This document shows, one piece after another, positions 53,835 through 63,596 of a stretch of 64,000 nucleotides of DNA (positions are counted from its first letter, which is position 1; every line of letters starts with the position of its first letter). The translations under genes and the position numbers were made by a program. The notes below the pieces were generated by a model, which saw only the letters and a program-made list of their open reading frames with translations, did no database searches and had not been told where the DNA came from. The DNA is from Pelagibacteraceae bacterium (GTDB lineage Bacteria > Pseudomonadota > Alphaproteobacteria > Pelagibacterales > Pelagibacteraceae): the NCBI GenBank assembly GCA_009693705.1, contig SHWS01000006.1, forward strand, positions 1 through 64,000. The letters are read 5' to 3'.

Positions 53835-54152
53835 ATGACAGATTTTTCAAAGATTTTAGAAAAAGCTAAAGAGCTTGAGGCAAAGATAAAAGAAAGCCAA
53901 GAAAAAATTAAAAATATGAGAGTTGAGGGTATTTCGGGTTCAAACTCTGTCAAAGTTACTTTAGATGGTGATGGTGAAATGCAAAAAATTGAATTATCTG
54001 ATGAAATTATTAAAGAAAAAAAAGATATCATTGAAGATTTAATAGTTGCTGCACACAATAGTGCAAAATCAAAACTCAAATCAAAAACTACAGAAGAAAT
54101 CTCAAAAGCTACAGGAGATTTTGGTATACCTGGGTTTAAGTGGCCGTTATAA
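53835..54152 (+). CDS. ybaB: YbaB/EbfC nucleoid-associated protein
   Basis: A 105-aa small DNA-binding protein of the YbaB/EbfC family, forming a tweezer-like dimer. Characteristic segments are a helical start AKELEAKIKESQEKIKNM, GISGSNSVKVTLDGDGEM, and a tail ending GIPGFKWPL. It begins on the base after the dnaX stop and ends 3 bp before recR, keeping the dnaX-ybaB-recR triplet found throughout bacteria. Confidence 0.94.
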   Translation: MTDFSKILEKAKELEAKIKESQEKIKNMRVEGISGSNSVKVTLDGDGEMQKIELSDEIIKEKKDIIEDLIVAAHNSAKSKLKSKTTEEISKATGDFGIPGFKWPL

Positions 54153-54155
54153 TTA

Positions 54156-54767
54156 ATGCAAAATATTCAAGAAATAGAGGAATTAATAAAATTAATTTCA
54201 AAATTACCTGGCCTTGGGCCAAAATCTGCAAAAAGAATAGTTTTAAAATTAATTAATAATCGCGATGAGCTTGTTAAACCTTTGGTAGATAATTTAGCTC
54301 AGTTTTATAAAAATGTCACAAGATGTAACTCTTGTGGTTCTTTAAAATCTAACTCTACAGGATGTACTAATTGCGAAAAAACAAAAGAAAAATTTAACAA
54401 AATATGTGTGGTAGAGGATATCGCCGACCAGTGGTCAATTAAAAATTCTAATATTTTTCAAGGATATTTTCATATTTTAGGTGGAACAATTTCTTCTGTA
54501 GGACAGAGAAAGGAGGATTTGTTAATAAATTCTTTAGTAGAAAGAGTTAATAAAGATAATATAGAAGAAGTAATATTGGCAACGAGTGCAACAGTTGAGG
54601 GGCAAACAACAGCTTACTATATTCAAGACAGTCTAAAGAATACCAAAGTTAAAGTGACAAAATTAGCCCAAGGTTTACCTATTGGTGGTGAAATAGAAAA
54701 TTTAGATGATGGAACTCTATTTTCAGCTTTTAAAAATAGAACTAACTTTAGTTCGAATTCAGATTAG
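54156..54767 (+). CDS. recR: Recombination protein RecR
   Basis: Works with RecF/RecO to load RecA on gaps. The 203-aa protein has a helix-hairpin-helix (LPGLGPKSAKRIVLKL), a four-Cys zinc finger (CNSCGS and GCTNC), and a TOPRIM domain opening with CVVEDIADQWSI, then YFHILGG and ATSATVEGQTTAYYI. Last gene of dnaX-ybaB-recR. A 223-bp AT-rich spacer with no recognised feature follows before accA. Confidence 0.95.
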   Translation: MQNIQEIEELIKLISKLPGLGPKSAKRIVLKLINNRDELVKPLVDNLAQFYKNVTRCNSCGSLKSNSTGCTNCEKTKEKFNKICVVEDIADQWSIKNSNIFQGYFHILGGTISSVGQRKEDLLINSLVERVNKDNIEEVILATSATVEGQTTAYYIQDSLKNTKVKVTKLAQGLPIGGEIENLDDGTLFSAFKNRTNFSSNSD

Positions 54768-54990
54768 TTTTTTTATTATTTCAATTAGGTAAAATAAAAT
54801 TTTGTTAAACAACTATAGTTTTTGGTAATCTTTAAAAAAAGTTATATGTAGCATTAAAAACCTAAGATTTATGAAATTTATAACTTATTTTTCATTTTTA
54901 GATCTATATTTTTTTGATTTTCAATAATTTTGACAATACTTATTCATTTTATTTCTTTTCTGTGAATTAACTTTCAGTTATATAAGATGT

Positions 54991-56082
54991 GTGAAAACTT
55001 ATTTAAATTTTGAAACAGATATTAAAAATCTTGAAAATGAAATAGAAAAATTGAAAGATCCTTATAATCAAACTGGACTTTCGGAAGTAGATATAAAAAA
55101 AATTTCTATTACCCAAAAAGAATTAGATGATAAATTAAGAGAAATTTACTCTAATTTAGATCCTTGGCAAACCACTATGGTTGCAAGGCATGAAGAAAGA
55201 CCTAAATCAAAATTTTTTATCGATAAATTGTTTAAAAACTTTATCTCTTTATCTGGCGACAGATATTATGGGGAGGATAAATCAGTAATAGCTGGTTTTG
55301 CTAGTTTTAATGGTCAGTCAGTTTTGGTGATTGGTCAGGAAAAAGGAGAAGATTTAGATTCAAGAATTGAAAGAAATTTTGGCATGATGAGGCCTGAGGG
55401 TTACAGAAAAACAACTCGTTTAATGAATTTGGCCAATAAATTTAATATTCCAATAATTTCATTTATTGATACTCCTGGTGCATACCCAGGACTTGGAGCA
55501 GAAGAGCGAGGACAGGCTGAAGCAATAGCTAAATCAATCGAATGTTCTATGACATTAAAAGTTCCAACTATCGCAATTATAATTGGTGAGGGAGGATCTG
55601 GTGGTGCAATAGCTTTAGCATCTTCAAATAAAGTTATAATGTTTGAAAACGCGATTTATTCAGTAATATCACCTGAGGGTTGCGCTACTATTTTATGGAG
55701 AGATCCAAAGAGAATGCTTGATGCTGCTAAAGCTATGAAATTATCATCTAAAGATCTTTTAGCCCTAAATATTATAGATGAAATTATTCCAGAGCCTCTT
55801 GGAGGTGCACATCGTGATAGAGATTTGATGTTGGATAATCTTAGAAGCTCAATTGCTAAAAATTTAGAATTTTACAAAAATATGACTTCCGAAGAAATTA
55901 TGAATCAGAGAAAAAATAAGTTTTTAAAAATTGGAAGAAATAAAGGTTTTATTTCTAGTTCTGAAGATTTAACCACACTAACAATTAAACAAAATAACGT
56001 GAAAAAAATTTTTAAATCTAAAAAAGTTTTGATTTTCACTGGTATTATTGGAATAATAGTGTTGCTGTATATTTTAAGCTAA
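54991..56082 (+). CDS. accA: Acetyl-CoA carboxylase carboxyltransferase alpha subunit, with C-terminal membrane helix
   Basis: Alpha half of the carboxyltransferase, partner of AccD (34843). Core motifs: NLDPWQTTMVARHEERP, SGDRYYGEDKSVIAGFA, FIDTPGAYPGLGAEERGQ, GEGGSGGAIAL, ISPEGCATILW and the end EPLGGAHRD. The 363-aa protein is about 45 residues longer than the normal 317; the added tail ends in a hydrophobic helix preceded by lysines (KSKKVLIFTGIIGIIVLLYI). Start is GTG 54991, no ATG fits. The tail would make a C-terminal membrane anchor if used. Confidence 0.93.
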   Translation: MKTYLNFETDIKNLENEIEKLKDPYNQTGLSEVDIKKISITQKELDDKLREIYSNLDPWQTTMVARHEERPKSKFFIDKLFKNFISLSGDRYYGEDKSVIAGFASFNGQSVLVIGQEKGEDLDSRIERNFGMMRPEGYRKTTRLMNLANKFNIPIISFIDTPGAYPGLGAEERGQAEAIAKSIECSMTLKVPTIAIIIGEGGSGGAIALASSNKVIMFENAIYSVISPEGCATILWRDPKRMLDAAKAMKLSSKDLLALNIIDEIIPEPLGGAHRDRDLMLDNLRSSIAKNLEFYKNMTSEEIMNQRKNKFLKIGRNKGFISSSEDLTTLTIKQNNVKKIFKSKKVLIFTGIIGIIVLLYILS

Positions 56083-56091
56083 ATTTAAAAT

Positions 56092-58647
56092 TTATAATTC
56101 TCCACAACAGTTTTTAAATTTTTTGCCTGTCGCTTCACATCTTTCATTTCTTGAGATTTTCTCGTTTTTTTTAGTAACTAGAAGACATTTAGAATTATCA
56201 GAATTTTTATTTATTTTAGATATTGGATTTGATTGTTCAACAATCTTTAAATTTATGAGAATAGTTACAAAATCTAACTTCAACTTTTCTAAAAGCTTTA
56301 TGAATAAATCGAATGCTTCTTTTTTATATTCAATTAGAGGATCTCTTTGACCATAGGATCTTAGTCCAATAACCTGTCTTAATTGTTCTAAATATTGTAT
56401 ATGTGATTTCCAATTGAAATCTATCGATTGTAAAAAAATTCTTTTTTCAATTTCTTTTGCACGATCTTCTCCTATAAGATTAATTTTTTCATTTCTTGAT
56501 TCGGAAAATTTAGCATTAATTTTTTCTTTTAAATTGTTATCTTTCAATAAATTTAAATTTTTAATTTCAACTTCATTAAAACTTTTTCCAACTAATAATT
56601 TTAAAAAGTTTTCAAATTCATTATTTTTTGGATCTGATAATTTTTTTATTTTTAATTTTATAATATTTTCTAAAATCTCTTTTAAAAATTCATCTGAATA
56701 TTCAAAAATATTTTTGCTATTCATTACATCTTTTCTTTGCGAAAAAATCACATGTCTTTGATCATTTATTACGTTATCAAATTTAATTAGAGTTTTTCTA
56801 ATATCGAAGTTTCTTGCTTCCACTTTTTGTTGCGCTCTTTCTAATGCTTTGTCAATCCAAGGGTGATCTATACTTTCTCCGTTTTTAAGTCCTAATTTTT
56901 GTAATATATTATTCATTGATTCTGAGCCAAAAATTCTCATAAGATCATCTTCAAGACTTACATAAAAAATTGAACTACCTTCATCTCCCTGACGTCCAGC
57001 TCGACCTCTTGCTTGATTATCTACTCTTCTAGACTCCATTCTTTCAGTTCCAATAACAAACAATCCTCCAAGTGATTTAATTTTATCTTTGTTTAGTTTT
57101 AATTGTTTGTCAGGCATAGATCCTTTTTTTCCACCCAGTTGAATATCAACACCTCTTCCAGAAATACTCGTAGTTATAATTATAGATCCTTCTTTTCCCG
57201 CTCTTGCAATAACTTCTGCTTCATTTTCATGATTTTTTGCATTTAAGACTTCATGATTAATATTCTTACTATTTAAAATTTTTGAATAAATTTCAGATTT
57301 ATTAATACTCGAAGTAAAAGCTAAAATTGGTTGTCCTAATTTATGACGTTCAATTATTTTGTTAATAATTGCTTCATTTTTTTCAATTTCGGTTCTAAAA
57401 ATTTGATCGTTGTAATCCTTTCTTATCATTTCATTATTAGTTGGAATTACTATCACTGGTAAATTATAGATTTCAAAAAATTCCTCTGCTTCGGTTGCGG
57501 CAGTACCCGTACAACCAGATATTTTTTCATAAAGCTTAAAGTAATTTTGGTAGGTAATAGAAGCTAAAGTTTGATTTTCAGCCTGAATATTAATTTTTTC
57601 TTTAGCTTCAAGTGCCTGATGAAGACCATCACCAAATCTTCTACCCTCAAGAATTCTACCTGTCAGCTCATCAATAATTTTTAAACTTCCATCTTTGACA
57701 ATATAATCTTTACCTTTTTCAAACAAGTGATTAGCTCTAAGGGCTTGATTAACGTGATGGACCAAATGTAAATTTTCTGGATCGTAAAAATTATTATTTT
57801 TTAAAATTCCTGCATTAGAAAACATTTTTTCAATGTTATTAATTCCATCGTTTGTTAATAAAACATTTTTGTCTTTTTCGTCAATTTCATAATCTTTTTT
57901 ATTCAAAAGTTTGATTAGCTTATCTATTGACAGATACTGAAAAGTTTTATCTTCTGTTGAACCAGAAATAATTAATGGCGTTCTTGCTTCATCTATTAAG
58001 CAAGAGTCAATTTCGTCTACTATAGAAAAAAAATGTTCTTTCTGTACCATCTCTGATTTTGAAAACTTCATATTGTCTCTTAAGTAATCGAAACCAAGCT
58101 CGCTATTGGTTGCATAAGTTATATCACAATGATAATTTTTTTTTCTTTCTTGATCGTTTTGATCATTGTTTATATGGCCTGATGTTAAACCTAAAAAATT
58201 ATATATTTGACCCATTTCTATCGAATCTCTTTTCGCTAAATAATCATTCACTGTAACAATATGAACACCTTTTTGATTTAGTGCATTTAAATACGCAGCT
58301 AAAACTATGGTTAAAGTTTTACCTTCACCAGTTCTCATTTCAGCAATTTTTCCTTCATGTAATACAACTCCACCAATTATTTGAACATCAAAGTGACGTT
58401 CATTTCTAATTCTTTTAGAAGCTTCTCTTACCAATGCGAATGCTTCAGGTAATATTTTATCAAGTTTTTCTCCTGATTTTACTTGTTCTTTGAAATCATG
58501 AGTTATTTTTGGGAAATCAGAATCTTTTAACTTGCTAACTTTTTCTTCAAGTAAGCTAACCTGCATTACAATTCTTTTAATTCTGTCGAGCTCTTTTTGA
58601 TTGTTTGATTTAATAAATTTTGAAATGAGGCTAAACGGATTGAACAT
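56092..58647 (-). CDS. secA: Protein translocase motor SecA
   Basis: ATPase driving preproteins through SecYEG. Walker A is MRTGEGKTLTIVLAAYL, DEAD-like box VDEIDSCLIDEARTPLIIS, then GTERMESRRVDNQARGRAGRQGD in helicase motif VI, and the helical wing/scaffold. At 851 aa it is slightly shorter than typical. The C-terminal zinc motif (CxCx8CH/C) is incomplete: RNERCEATGKKFKNCCG has Ala in place of the second Cys. The gene is convergent with accA (9 bp between) and divergent from argJ. Confidence 0.95.
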   Translation of the reverse strand: MFNPFSLISKFIKSNNQKELDRIKRIVMQVSLLEEKVSKLKDSDFPKITHDFKEQVKSGEKLDKILPEAFALVREASKRIRNERHFDVQIIGGVVLHEGKIAEMRTGEGKTLTIVLAAYLNALNQKGVHIVTVNDYLAKRDSIEMGQIYNFLGLTSGHINNDQNDQERKKNYHCDITYATNSELGFDYLRDNMKFSKSEMVQKEHFFSIVDEIDSCLIDEARTPLIISGSTEDKTFQYLSIDKLIKLLNKKDYEIDEKDKNVLLTNDGINNIEKMFSNAGILKNNNFYDPENLHLVHHVNQALRANHLFEKGKDYIVKDGSLKIIDELTGRILEGRRFGDGLHQALEAKEKINIQAENQTLASITYQNYFKLYEKISGCTGTAATEAEEFFEIYNLPVIVIPTNNEMIRKDYNDQIFRTEIEKNEAIINKIIERHKLGQPILAFTSSINKSEIYSKILNSKNINHEVLNAKNHENEAEVIARAGKEGSIIITTSISGRGVDIQLGGKKGSMPDKQLKLNKDKIKSLGGLFVIGTERMESRRVDNQARGRAGRQGDEGSSIFYVSLEDDLMRIFGSESMNNILQKLGLKNGESIDHPWIDKALERAQQKVEARNFDIRKTLIKFDNVINDQRHVIFSQRKDVMNSKNIFEYSDEFLKEILENIIKLKIKKLSDPKNNEFENFLKLLVGKSFNEVEIKNLNLLKDNNLKEKINAKFSESRNEKINLIGEDRAKEIEKRIFLQSIDFNWKSHIQYLEQLRQVIGLRSYGQRDPLIEYKKEAFDLFIKLLEKLKLDFVTILINLKIVEQSNPISKINKNSDNSKCLLVTKKNEKISRNERCEATGKKFKNCCGEL

Positions 58648-58712
58648 TAGTTTTTGATTTATTATTTACTTATATTGTTTAGTATATGTATTAAACAAAT
58701 ATTTAAAATACC

Positions 58713-60014
58713 ATGGGAATTAACTTAGCTAACTTCTTATCCTCAAAATCGAAATCGACTAAAATGATTGAATTTCAAGACTTAGAACATATGGATGGTT
58801 TGTCTATATCAACCGTTAGTGCTAATTTATATAAGGATAATAGAGATGATTTAGTATTATTCTATTTTAGAGACGGCGCAAATCATGCTTCAGTTTATAC
58901 AAAATCTAAGATTGTTTCAGAAAACATTAAATGGAATTTAAATCAAAAAAATAAAAAAGTTTTTTCATTATTGGTAAATACAAGGAATGCCAATGCCTTT
59001 ACTGGAAAACAAGGATATCAAAGCTTAGAAAAAATAGCAAATATGATTTCTCAACAATTAACTGAAAAGCAAAAAAAAGATGAAGATGATCCTAAAAAAA
59101 TTAATTCTAATCAAGTAATTTTTGGATGCACGGGAACTATAGGTGAAGTTTTTCCAGAAGATAAAATTATTAATCAAATACCTAATTTAATTAATAAAAT
59201 TAAATATACACAAAATAAATTTATTTGGATGAAAGCAGCGCTGGGAATAATGACGACCGACACTAAACCCAAGTTGGTAATGGAAGATTGTAAAATTGGT
59301 AATAAAAAAGTTAAAATCTATGGAATTGCCAAAGGCTCAGGAATGATCCATCCAAACATGGCTACTACGTTAGCTTATATTTTTACTGATGCGAGTCTTT
59401 CAAACAATCTTTTAAAAAAATTATTAATTAAAAATATTTCTACAACTTTTAATGCAATAAGCTGCGATGGGGATACAAGCACTAACGATATGGTATCTAT
59501 TTTTTCTACGGAAAAAGTCCAAAATCCATTCATACAAAATATTCATGATATTAAACTTAAAAGCTTTGATATTTCACTAAATAAAGTTTTATTAAATTTA
59601 GCAAAACGAATTGTATCAGATGGAGAAGGTGCTTCTAAATTTATTACAATTAATGTTGCTAATTGTAAAACAGAAATTGACGGAAAAAAAATTGCTTTTT
59701 CAATAGCTAATTCACCCCTTGTTAAAACAGCTATAGCTGGCGAGGATCCAAATTGGGGAAGAATTTTAATGGCAATTGGTAAAGCGGGACCCGCTATCAA
59801 TTTAAAAAAATTATCAATTAAGTTTGGAAATATTATAATTGTAAAAGATGGAAAAATTCATCAAAGTTATGACGAAAACAAGGTAGCAAATTACATGAAA
59901 AATGAAAAAATTGATTTAAATATAAGTATTTCAACTGGTTTAAAACACTTCACAGCTTATACGATGGATTTGACAAAAAAATATATAGAAATAAATGCTG
60001 ACTATAGAAGTTAG
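58713..60014 (+). CDS. argJ: Glutamate N-acetyltransferase / amino-acid N-acetyltransferase
   Basis: Bifunctional ornithine acetyltransferase recycling acetyl groups in arginine synthesis. The self-cleavage site is in GSGMIHPNMATTLAYIFTDA, between Ala and the nucleophile Thr. GCTGTIGE and SCDGDTSTNDM are further signatures, with AGEDPNWGRILMAIGK at the active site end. Length 433 aa. secA-argJ proximity is conserved in alphaproteobacteria, usually with a PpiC-like gene between, which is absent here. Confidence 0.93.
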   Translation: MGINLANFLSSKSKSTKMIEFQDLEHMDGLSISTVSANLYKDNRDDLVLFYFRDGANHASVYTKSKIVSENIKWNLNQKNKKVFSLLVNTRNANAFTGKQGYQSLEKIANMISQQLTEKQKKDEDDPKKINSNQVIFGCTGTIGEVFPEDKIINQIPNLINKIKYTQNKFIWMKAALGIMTTDTKPKLVMEDCKIGNKKVKIYGIAKGSGMIHPNMATTLAYIFTDASLSNNLLKKLLIKNISTTFNAISCDGDTSTNDMVSIFSTEKVQNPFIQNIHDIKLKSFDISLNKVLLNLAKRIVSDGEGASKFITINVANCKTEIDGKKIAFSIANSPLVKTAIAGEDPNWGRILMAIGKAGPAINLKKLSIKFGNIIIVKDGKIHQSYDENKVANYMKNEKIDLNISISTGLKHFTAYTMDLTKKYIEINADYRS

Positions 60015-60054
60015 ACAATATTGAAATTAACCTTTTAGTAATTACATTAACAAC

Positions 60055-60483
60055 ATGATTAAGTACAAGTTAATTTGCAAAAGTTGTGATACCACGTTTG
60101 ATAGCTGGTTCGCTTCATCAAAAGAGTATGAAAAATTAAAAAAAAATAAATATTTAAATTGTCATGAGTGTGGATCTATAAAAGTCGAAAAAACTTTAAT
60201 GGCACCCAAATTGTTTGTAAAAAGGAATAGTCCTAATAACAAACTTGATTTAAATAAACACAACGAGGTCAAAAATAAGATTCTTGAGTATCAAAAATTT
60301 ATTAAAAATAATTTCGATTATGTTGGAGAAAACTTTGCTTATGAAGCAAGATCCATACATTACAACCATAAAAAAAGGGCAAAAGGAATTTATGGAACAG
60401 CCTCGCAAATTGATCTTAAAGAATTAAAAGAAGAGGGTATTGAAGCCCAAATGATACCTTGGATAAAGGATAGAAATAATTAA
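60055..60483 (+). CDS. DUF1178 family protein
   Basis: A 142-aa protein. The N-terminal zinc-ribbon-like part has CKSCDTTFDSWFASSKEYE and NCHECGSIKVEKTLMAPKL, then a helical C-terminal half with IHYNHKKRAKGIYGTASQID and a final EGIEAQMIPWI. These match DUF1178, widespread in alphaproteobacteria and of unknown function. Its stop shares TTAA with convergent ubiG (4-bp overlap). Confidence 0.85.
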   Translation: MIKYKLICKSCDTTFDSWFASSKEYEKLKKNKYLNCHECGSIKVEKTLMAPKLFVKRNSPNNKLDLNKHNEVKNKILEYQKFIKNNFDYVGENFAYEARSIHYNHKKRAKGIYGTASQIDLKELKEEGIEAQMIPWIKDRNN

Positions 60484-61223
60484 TTTTTTATAAATTTTGC
60501 AATATAGTTTACAGACATATCTTTACTAATTTTCCATTCATCCTGAATTAAATTAAAACTCATTCCATCTAATTTTTTTATTGATAAATTATATTGATTT
60601 GAACTTTTTATAAGTTCTTCAGGCTTTATAAATTTTGCCCATTCATGAGTTCCAACAGGGAGCCATCTTAAAAGATATTCAGCACCAATTATTGCAAAAA
60701 GATATGATTTTAGAGTTTTGTTAATTGTTGCAACGAACATTAAACCATTTTTTTTTAGCAATTTAGAGCAGGATTTTAAAAAAAAATCAACATTCTCCAC
60801 GTGCTCAATAATTTCCATATTCAAAATTACATCAAATTGCTTATCAATTTTAAAATTTTCAGGCGATGCGCAATAATATTTAATATTTAAATTATTTTTT
60901 CTTGAGTGCAATTTTGCAATTTTAATATTCTTAATTGAAGCATCAATACCAGTAACATTTCCGCCTAATCTTTGCATCGGTTCAGAAAGTAGTCCACCAC
61001 CACAACCAATATCTAAAATATTAATTTTTTCTAATGGTTTCTTTTTGTTCGCTAATTTAAAATGATCAACTATATGGTCTTTAATATACTTTATTCTGAT
61101 AGGATTAAATTTATGCAATGGTTTAAATTTTCCAACAGGATTCCACCATTCTTCAGCAATTTTTGAAAACTTTTCTATTTCTTTTTTGTTTACACTGTTC
61201 ATAATTAGATAATTAGTTGACAT
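60480..61223 (-). CDS. ubiG: Ubiquinone biosynthesis O-methyltransferase
   Basis: SAM-dependent methylation of two hydroxyls in ubiquinone synthesis. The 247-aa protein shows KIAEEWWNPVGKFKPLHKFNP, typical only of UbiG, then the SAM motif ILDIGCGGGLLSEP and TGIDAS, NMEIIEHV and LFVATINKT. The start at 61223 may be one of two; an ATG seven codons later also fits. Diverges from lysC by 58 bp. Confidence 0.93.
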   Translation of the reverse strand: MSTNYLIMNSVNKKEIEKFSKIAEEWWNPVGKFKPLHKFNPIRIKYIKDHIVDHFKLANKKKPLEKINILDIGCGGGLLSEPMQRLGGNVTGIDASIKNIKIAKLHSRKNNLNIKYYCASPENFKIDKQFDVILNMEIIEHVENVDFFLKSCSKLLKKNGLMFVATINKTLKSYLFAIIGAEYLLRWLPVGTHEWAKFIKPEELIKSSNQYNLSIKKLDGMSFNLIQDEWKISKDMSVNYIAKFIKN

Positions 61224-61281
61224 AACAATTTAGATGTATTTTATCAATTATTAATTAAATTATGTTAATTAAAACCTTATA

Positions 61282-62493
61282 ATGAAAACTATCGTACTAA
61301 AATTTGGTGGAACTTCTGTTGGTAGTATTGAAAGAATTAAAAAAGTTGCTGATATAATTTCCTCTTATAAAAAGAAAAAAAATAAAGTTGTTGTAATTTC
61401 ATCTGCAATGAGTGGCGTTACTAATGATTTAATTAGAAAATCAGAGTTGTTAAGTAATTATTTTGACAAAGCCGAATATGATACTTTATTGTCGACAGGA
61501 GAACAGGTAGCTTGTGCTTTACTTGCAGGAAGATTAGTTCATATAGGATATAATGCTAGGTCTTGGTTATCCTGGCAATTACCGATTATTACTGAAGGTC
61601 CTCACTCAGGTGCAAGAATTAACAGAGTTGTAGTTAAAGATTTATCGAAATATTTAAAAAGTGGTGGCATTCCAGTTATTACCGGATTTCAGGGAATTAA
61701 TGAAAAAATGAGAATAACCACCATTGGTCGTAGTGGATCAGACGCAACTGCTATTATGTTAGCAAAATTTATAAAAGCTGATGAATGCATCATATATACG
61801 GATGTTGACGGAGTTTATACAACTGATCCAAGACAATATAATCAAGCAAAAAAGATTAAAAAAATTTTTTATGACGAAATGTTAGAGATGGCTTCTTTAG
61901 GTTCAAAAGTGATGCAACCAACTTCGGTACAAGATGCAAAGTTAAATAAGATAGATATTAAAGTAAAATCCTCTTTTGTTAATAAATCTGGCACATTGAT
62001 TACAGGATTAAAAAAAGATTTTAGTGATCAAATAATAACAGGAATATCATCAACTAAAAATGATGCCAAAATAACCATCGTTGGTGTTAAAGATAAACCC
62101 GGTGTTGCAGCTTCAGTTTTTAAGCCATTATCAGATAATTTAATAAATGTTGATATGATCGTTCAAAATATTTCATTAAATGGAAAAGAAACAGATCTAA
62201 CTTTTACTATTAAGTCGAGCGATATAATTAAAACAGAAAAATTAATTAGGCAAAATAAAAAAATTTCTTTTAAAAAAATTTCCTTTGATAAAAATGTTTC
62301 AAAAGTTTCAATTATTGGCGTTGGTATGATTACAACACCTGGTATTTCTTATAGAATGTTTCAGGCTTTAGCATCAAAAAAAATTAACATATTAGTAATT
62401 TCAACATCTGAAATAAAGATTTCAGTCCTAATTTCTAGTAAACACACTAAAAAAGCTATAAGTGTTTTGCACAAAGAATTTAAACTTGATTAA
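61282..62493 (+). CDS. lysC: Aspartate kinase
   Basis: First enzyme of the aspartate family, feeding lysine/DAP, threonine and methionine. [11 protein letters not shown] is the kinase opening, LSTGEQVA and [16 protein letters not shown] the active site, [13 protein letters not shown] a further signature. The C-terminal half has two ACT domains ([17 protein letters not shown] and [19 protein letters not shown]) which should confer feedback control. Length 403 aa is monofunctional. Six bases separate it from ispG. Confidence 0.95.
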   Translation: MKTIVLKFGGTSVGSIERIKKVADIISSYKKKKNKVVVISSAMSGVTNDLIRKSELLSNYFDKAEYDTLLSTGEQVACALLAGRLVHIGYNARSWLSWQLPIITEGPHSGARINRVVVKDLSKYLKSGGIPVITGFQGINEKMRITTIGRSGSDATAIMLAKFIKADECIIYTDVDGVYTTDPRQYNQAKKIKKIFYDEMLEMASLGSKVMQPTSVQDAKLNKIDIKVKSSFVNKSGTLITGLKKDFSDQIITGISSTKNDAKITIVGVKDKPGVAASVFKPLSDNLINVDMIVQNISLNGKETDLTFTIKSSDIIKTEKLIRQNKKISFKKISFDKNVSKVSIIGVGMITTPGISYRMFQALASKKINILVISTSEIKISVLISSKHTKKAISVLHKEFKLD

Positions 62494-62498
62494 ATAAT

Positions 62499-63593
62499 AT
62501 GAGTCTAAGACCTTTTAGAAATATAAATCGTAAAAAGACAAAAGTAATTAATGTTGGTGGTGTAAAGATAGGAGGAGATAATCCTATATCAGTTCAATCA
62601 ATGACCAATACCTTGACGACAGATATTAAAGCTACAATTAATCAAATTATTGAAATCCAAAATGAAGGAGCGGATTTAGTAAGAGTTTCTTGTCCTGACC
62701 AAGAATCTTCAAAAGCCCTCAAAGAAATAACTAAAAATGTTCAAATACCTGTTATTGCTGATATCCATTTTCATTATAAGCGAGCAATAGAAGCCGCAGA
62801 AAATGGAGCAAAATGTTTAAGAATAAATCCAGGAAACATAGGTGATAAAAAAAAAATTCATGATGTGCTAAGTGCTGCTAAAAATAATGGTTGTTCTATA
62901 AGAATTGGTGTAAATGCAGGGTCTCTTGAAAAAGATATTTTAGAAAAATATAAAGAACCATGTCCAGAGGCTTTGGTAGAAAGTGCTTTAAGAAATATAG
63001 CAATTTTAGAAGCTCAAAATTTTTTCAATTTTAAAATAAGCGTTAAATCCTCAGATGTTTTTTTGTCGATCGCCGCATACCGTCAACTTTCTGAAGTTAC
63101 AAATTATCCTTTACATCTTGGAATTACAGAAGCGGGAAGTTTTGTTTCAGGAAGTGTTAAATCATCCATCGGCTTAGGAACACTTCTTTTAGATGGAATT
63201 GGTGATACCATAAGAATTTCACTTTCTGATGATCCGGTAAAAGAAGTAAAAATAGGCAATGAAATACTTAAATCATTAAGCTTAAGAAATAGAGGTGTAA
63301 CAATTATTTCTTGTCCATCATGTGCAAGACAAGCATTTCAAGTAATTGATACTGTTAAAGTTTTAGAAGAGAAATTATCACATATCAAAACTCCTATTAC
63401 ACTATCTATCATTGGCTGTGTTGTTAATGGACCCGGAGAGGCAGCTATGACGGATATTGGTATAACGGGAGGAGGCAAAGGCAGTAATATGCTTTATTTG
63501 TCTGGTTTTCAAAGCGAAAAAGTTTTAACTAAAGATATTATTTCTAGAGTTGTGGCCGAAGTCGAAAAAAAAATCTCAGAATTAGAAAAATAA
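62499..63593 (+). CDS. ispG: 4-hydroxy-3-methylbut-2-enyl diphosphate synthase (flavodoxin)
   Basis: [4Fe-4S] enzyme of the MEP isoprenoid pathway. The N-terminal TIM barrel shows [23 protein letters not shown] and [12 protein letters not shown]; the cluster ligands are Cys in [10 protein letters not shown] and the Cys and Glu of [10 protein letters not shown]. The 364-aa length is the short bacterial form without the extra central domain. It is followed after 3 bp by prfA. Confidence 0.95.
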   Translation: MSLRPFRNINRKKTKVINVGGVKIGGDNPISVQSMTNTLTTDIKATINQIIEIQNEGADLVRVSCPDQESSKALKEITKNVQIPVIADIHFHYKRAIEAAENGAKCLRINPGNIGDKKKIHDVLSAAKNNGCSIRIGVNAGSLEKDILEKYKEPCPEALVESALRNIAILEAQNFFNFKISVKSSDVFLSIAAYRQLSEVTNYPLHLGITEAGSFVSGSVKSSIGLGTLLLDGIGDTIRISLSDDPVKEVKIGNEILKSLSLRNRGVTIISCPSCARQAFQVIDTVKVLEEKLSHIKTPITLSIIGCVVNGPGEAAMTDIGITGGGKGSNMLYLSGFQSEKVLTKDIISRVVAEVEKKISELEK

Positions 63594-63596
63594 AAA

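Noticed and set aside
53504-54079. 191-aa antisense open frame across dnaX and ybaB
   Set aside because: Ser/Phe/Leu-rich translation typical of the complement of Lys/Glu-rich genes; both genes on the other strand are certain.
54930-54935. TTGACA as -35 of an accA promoter
   Set aside because: At 16-18 bp spacing there is no acceptable -10 (TTCTTT); the TATAAG at 54981 is too far.
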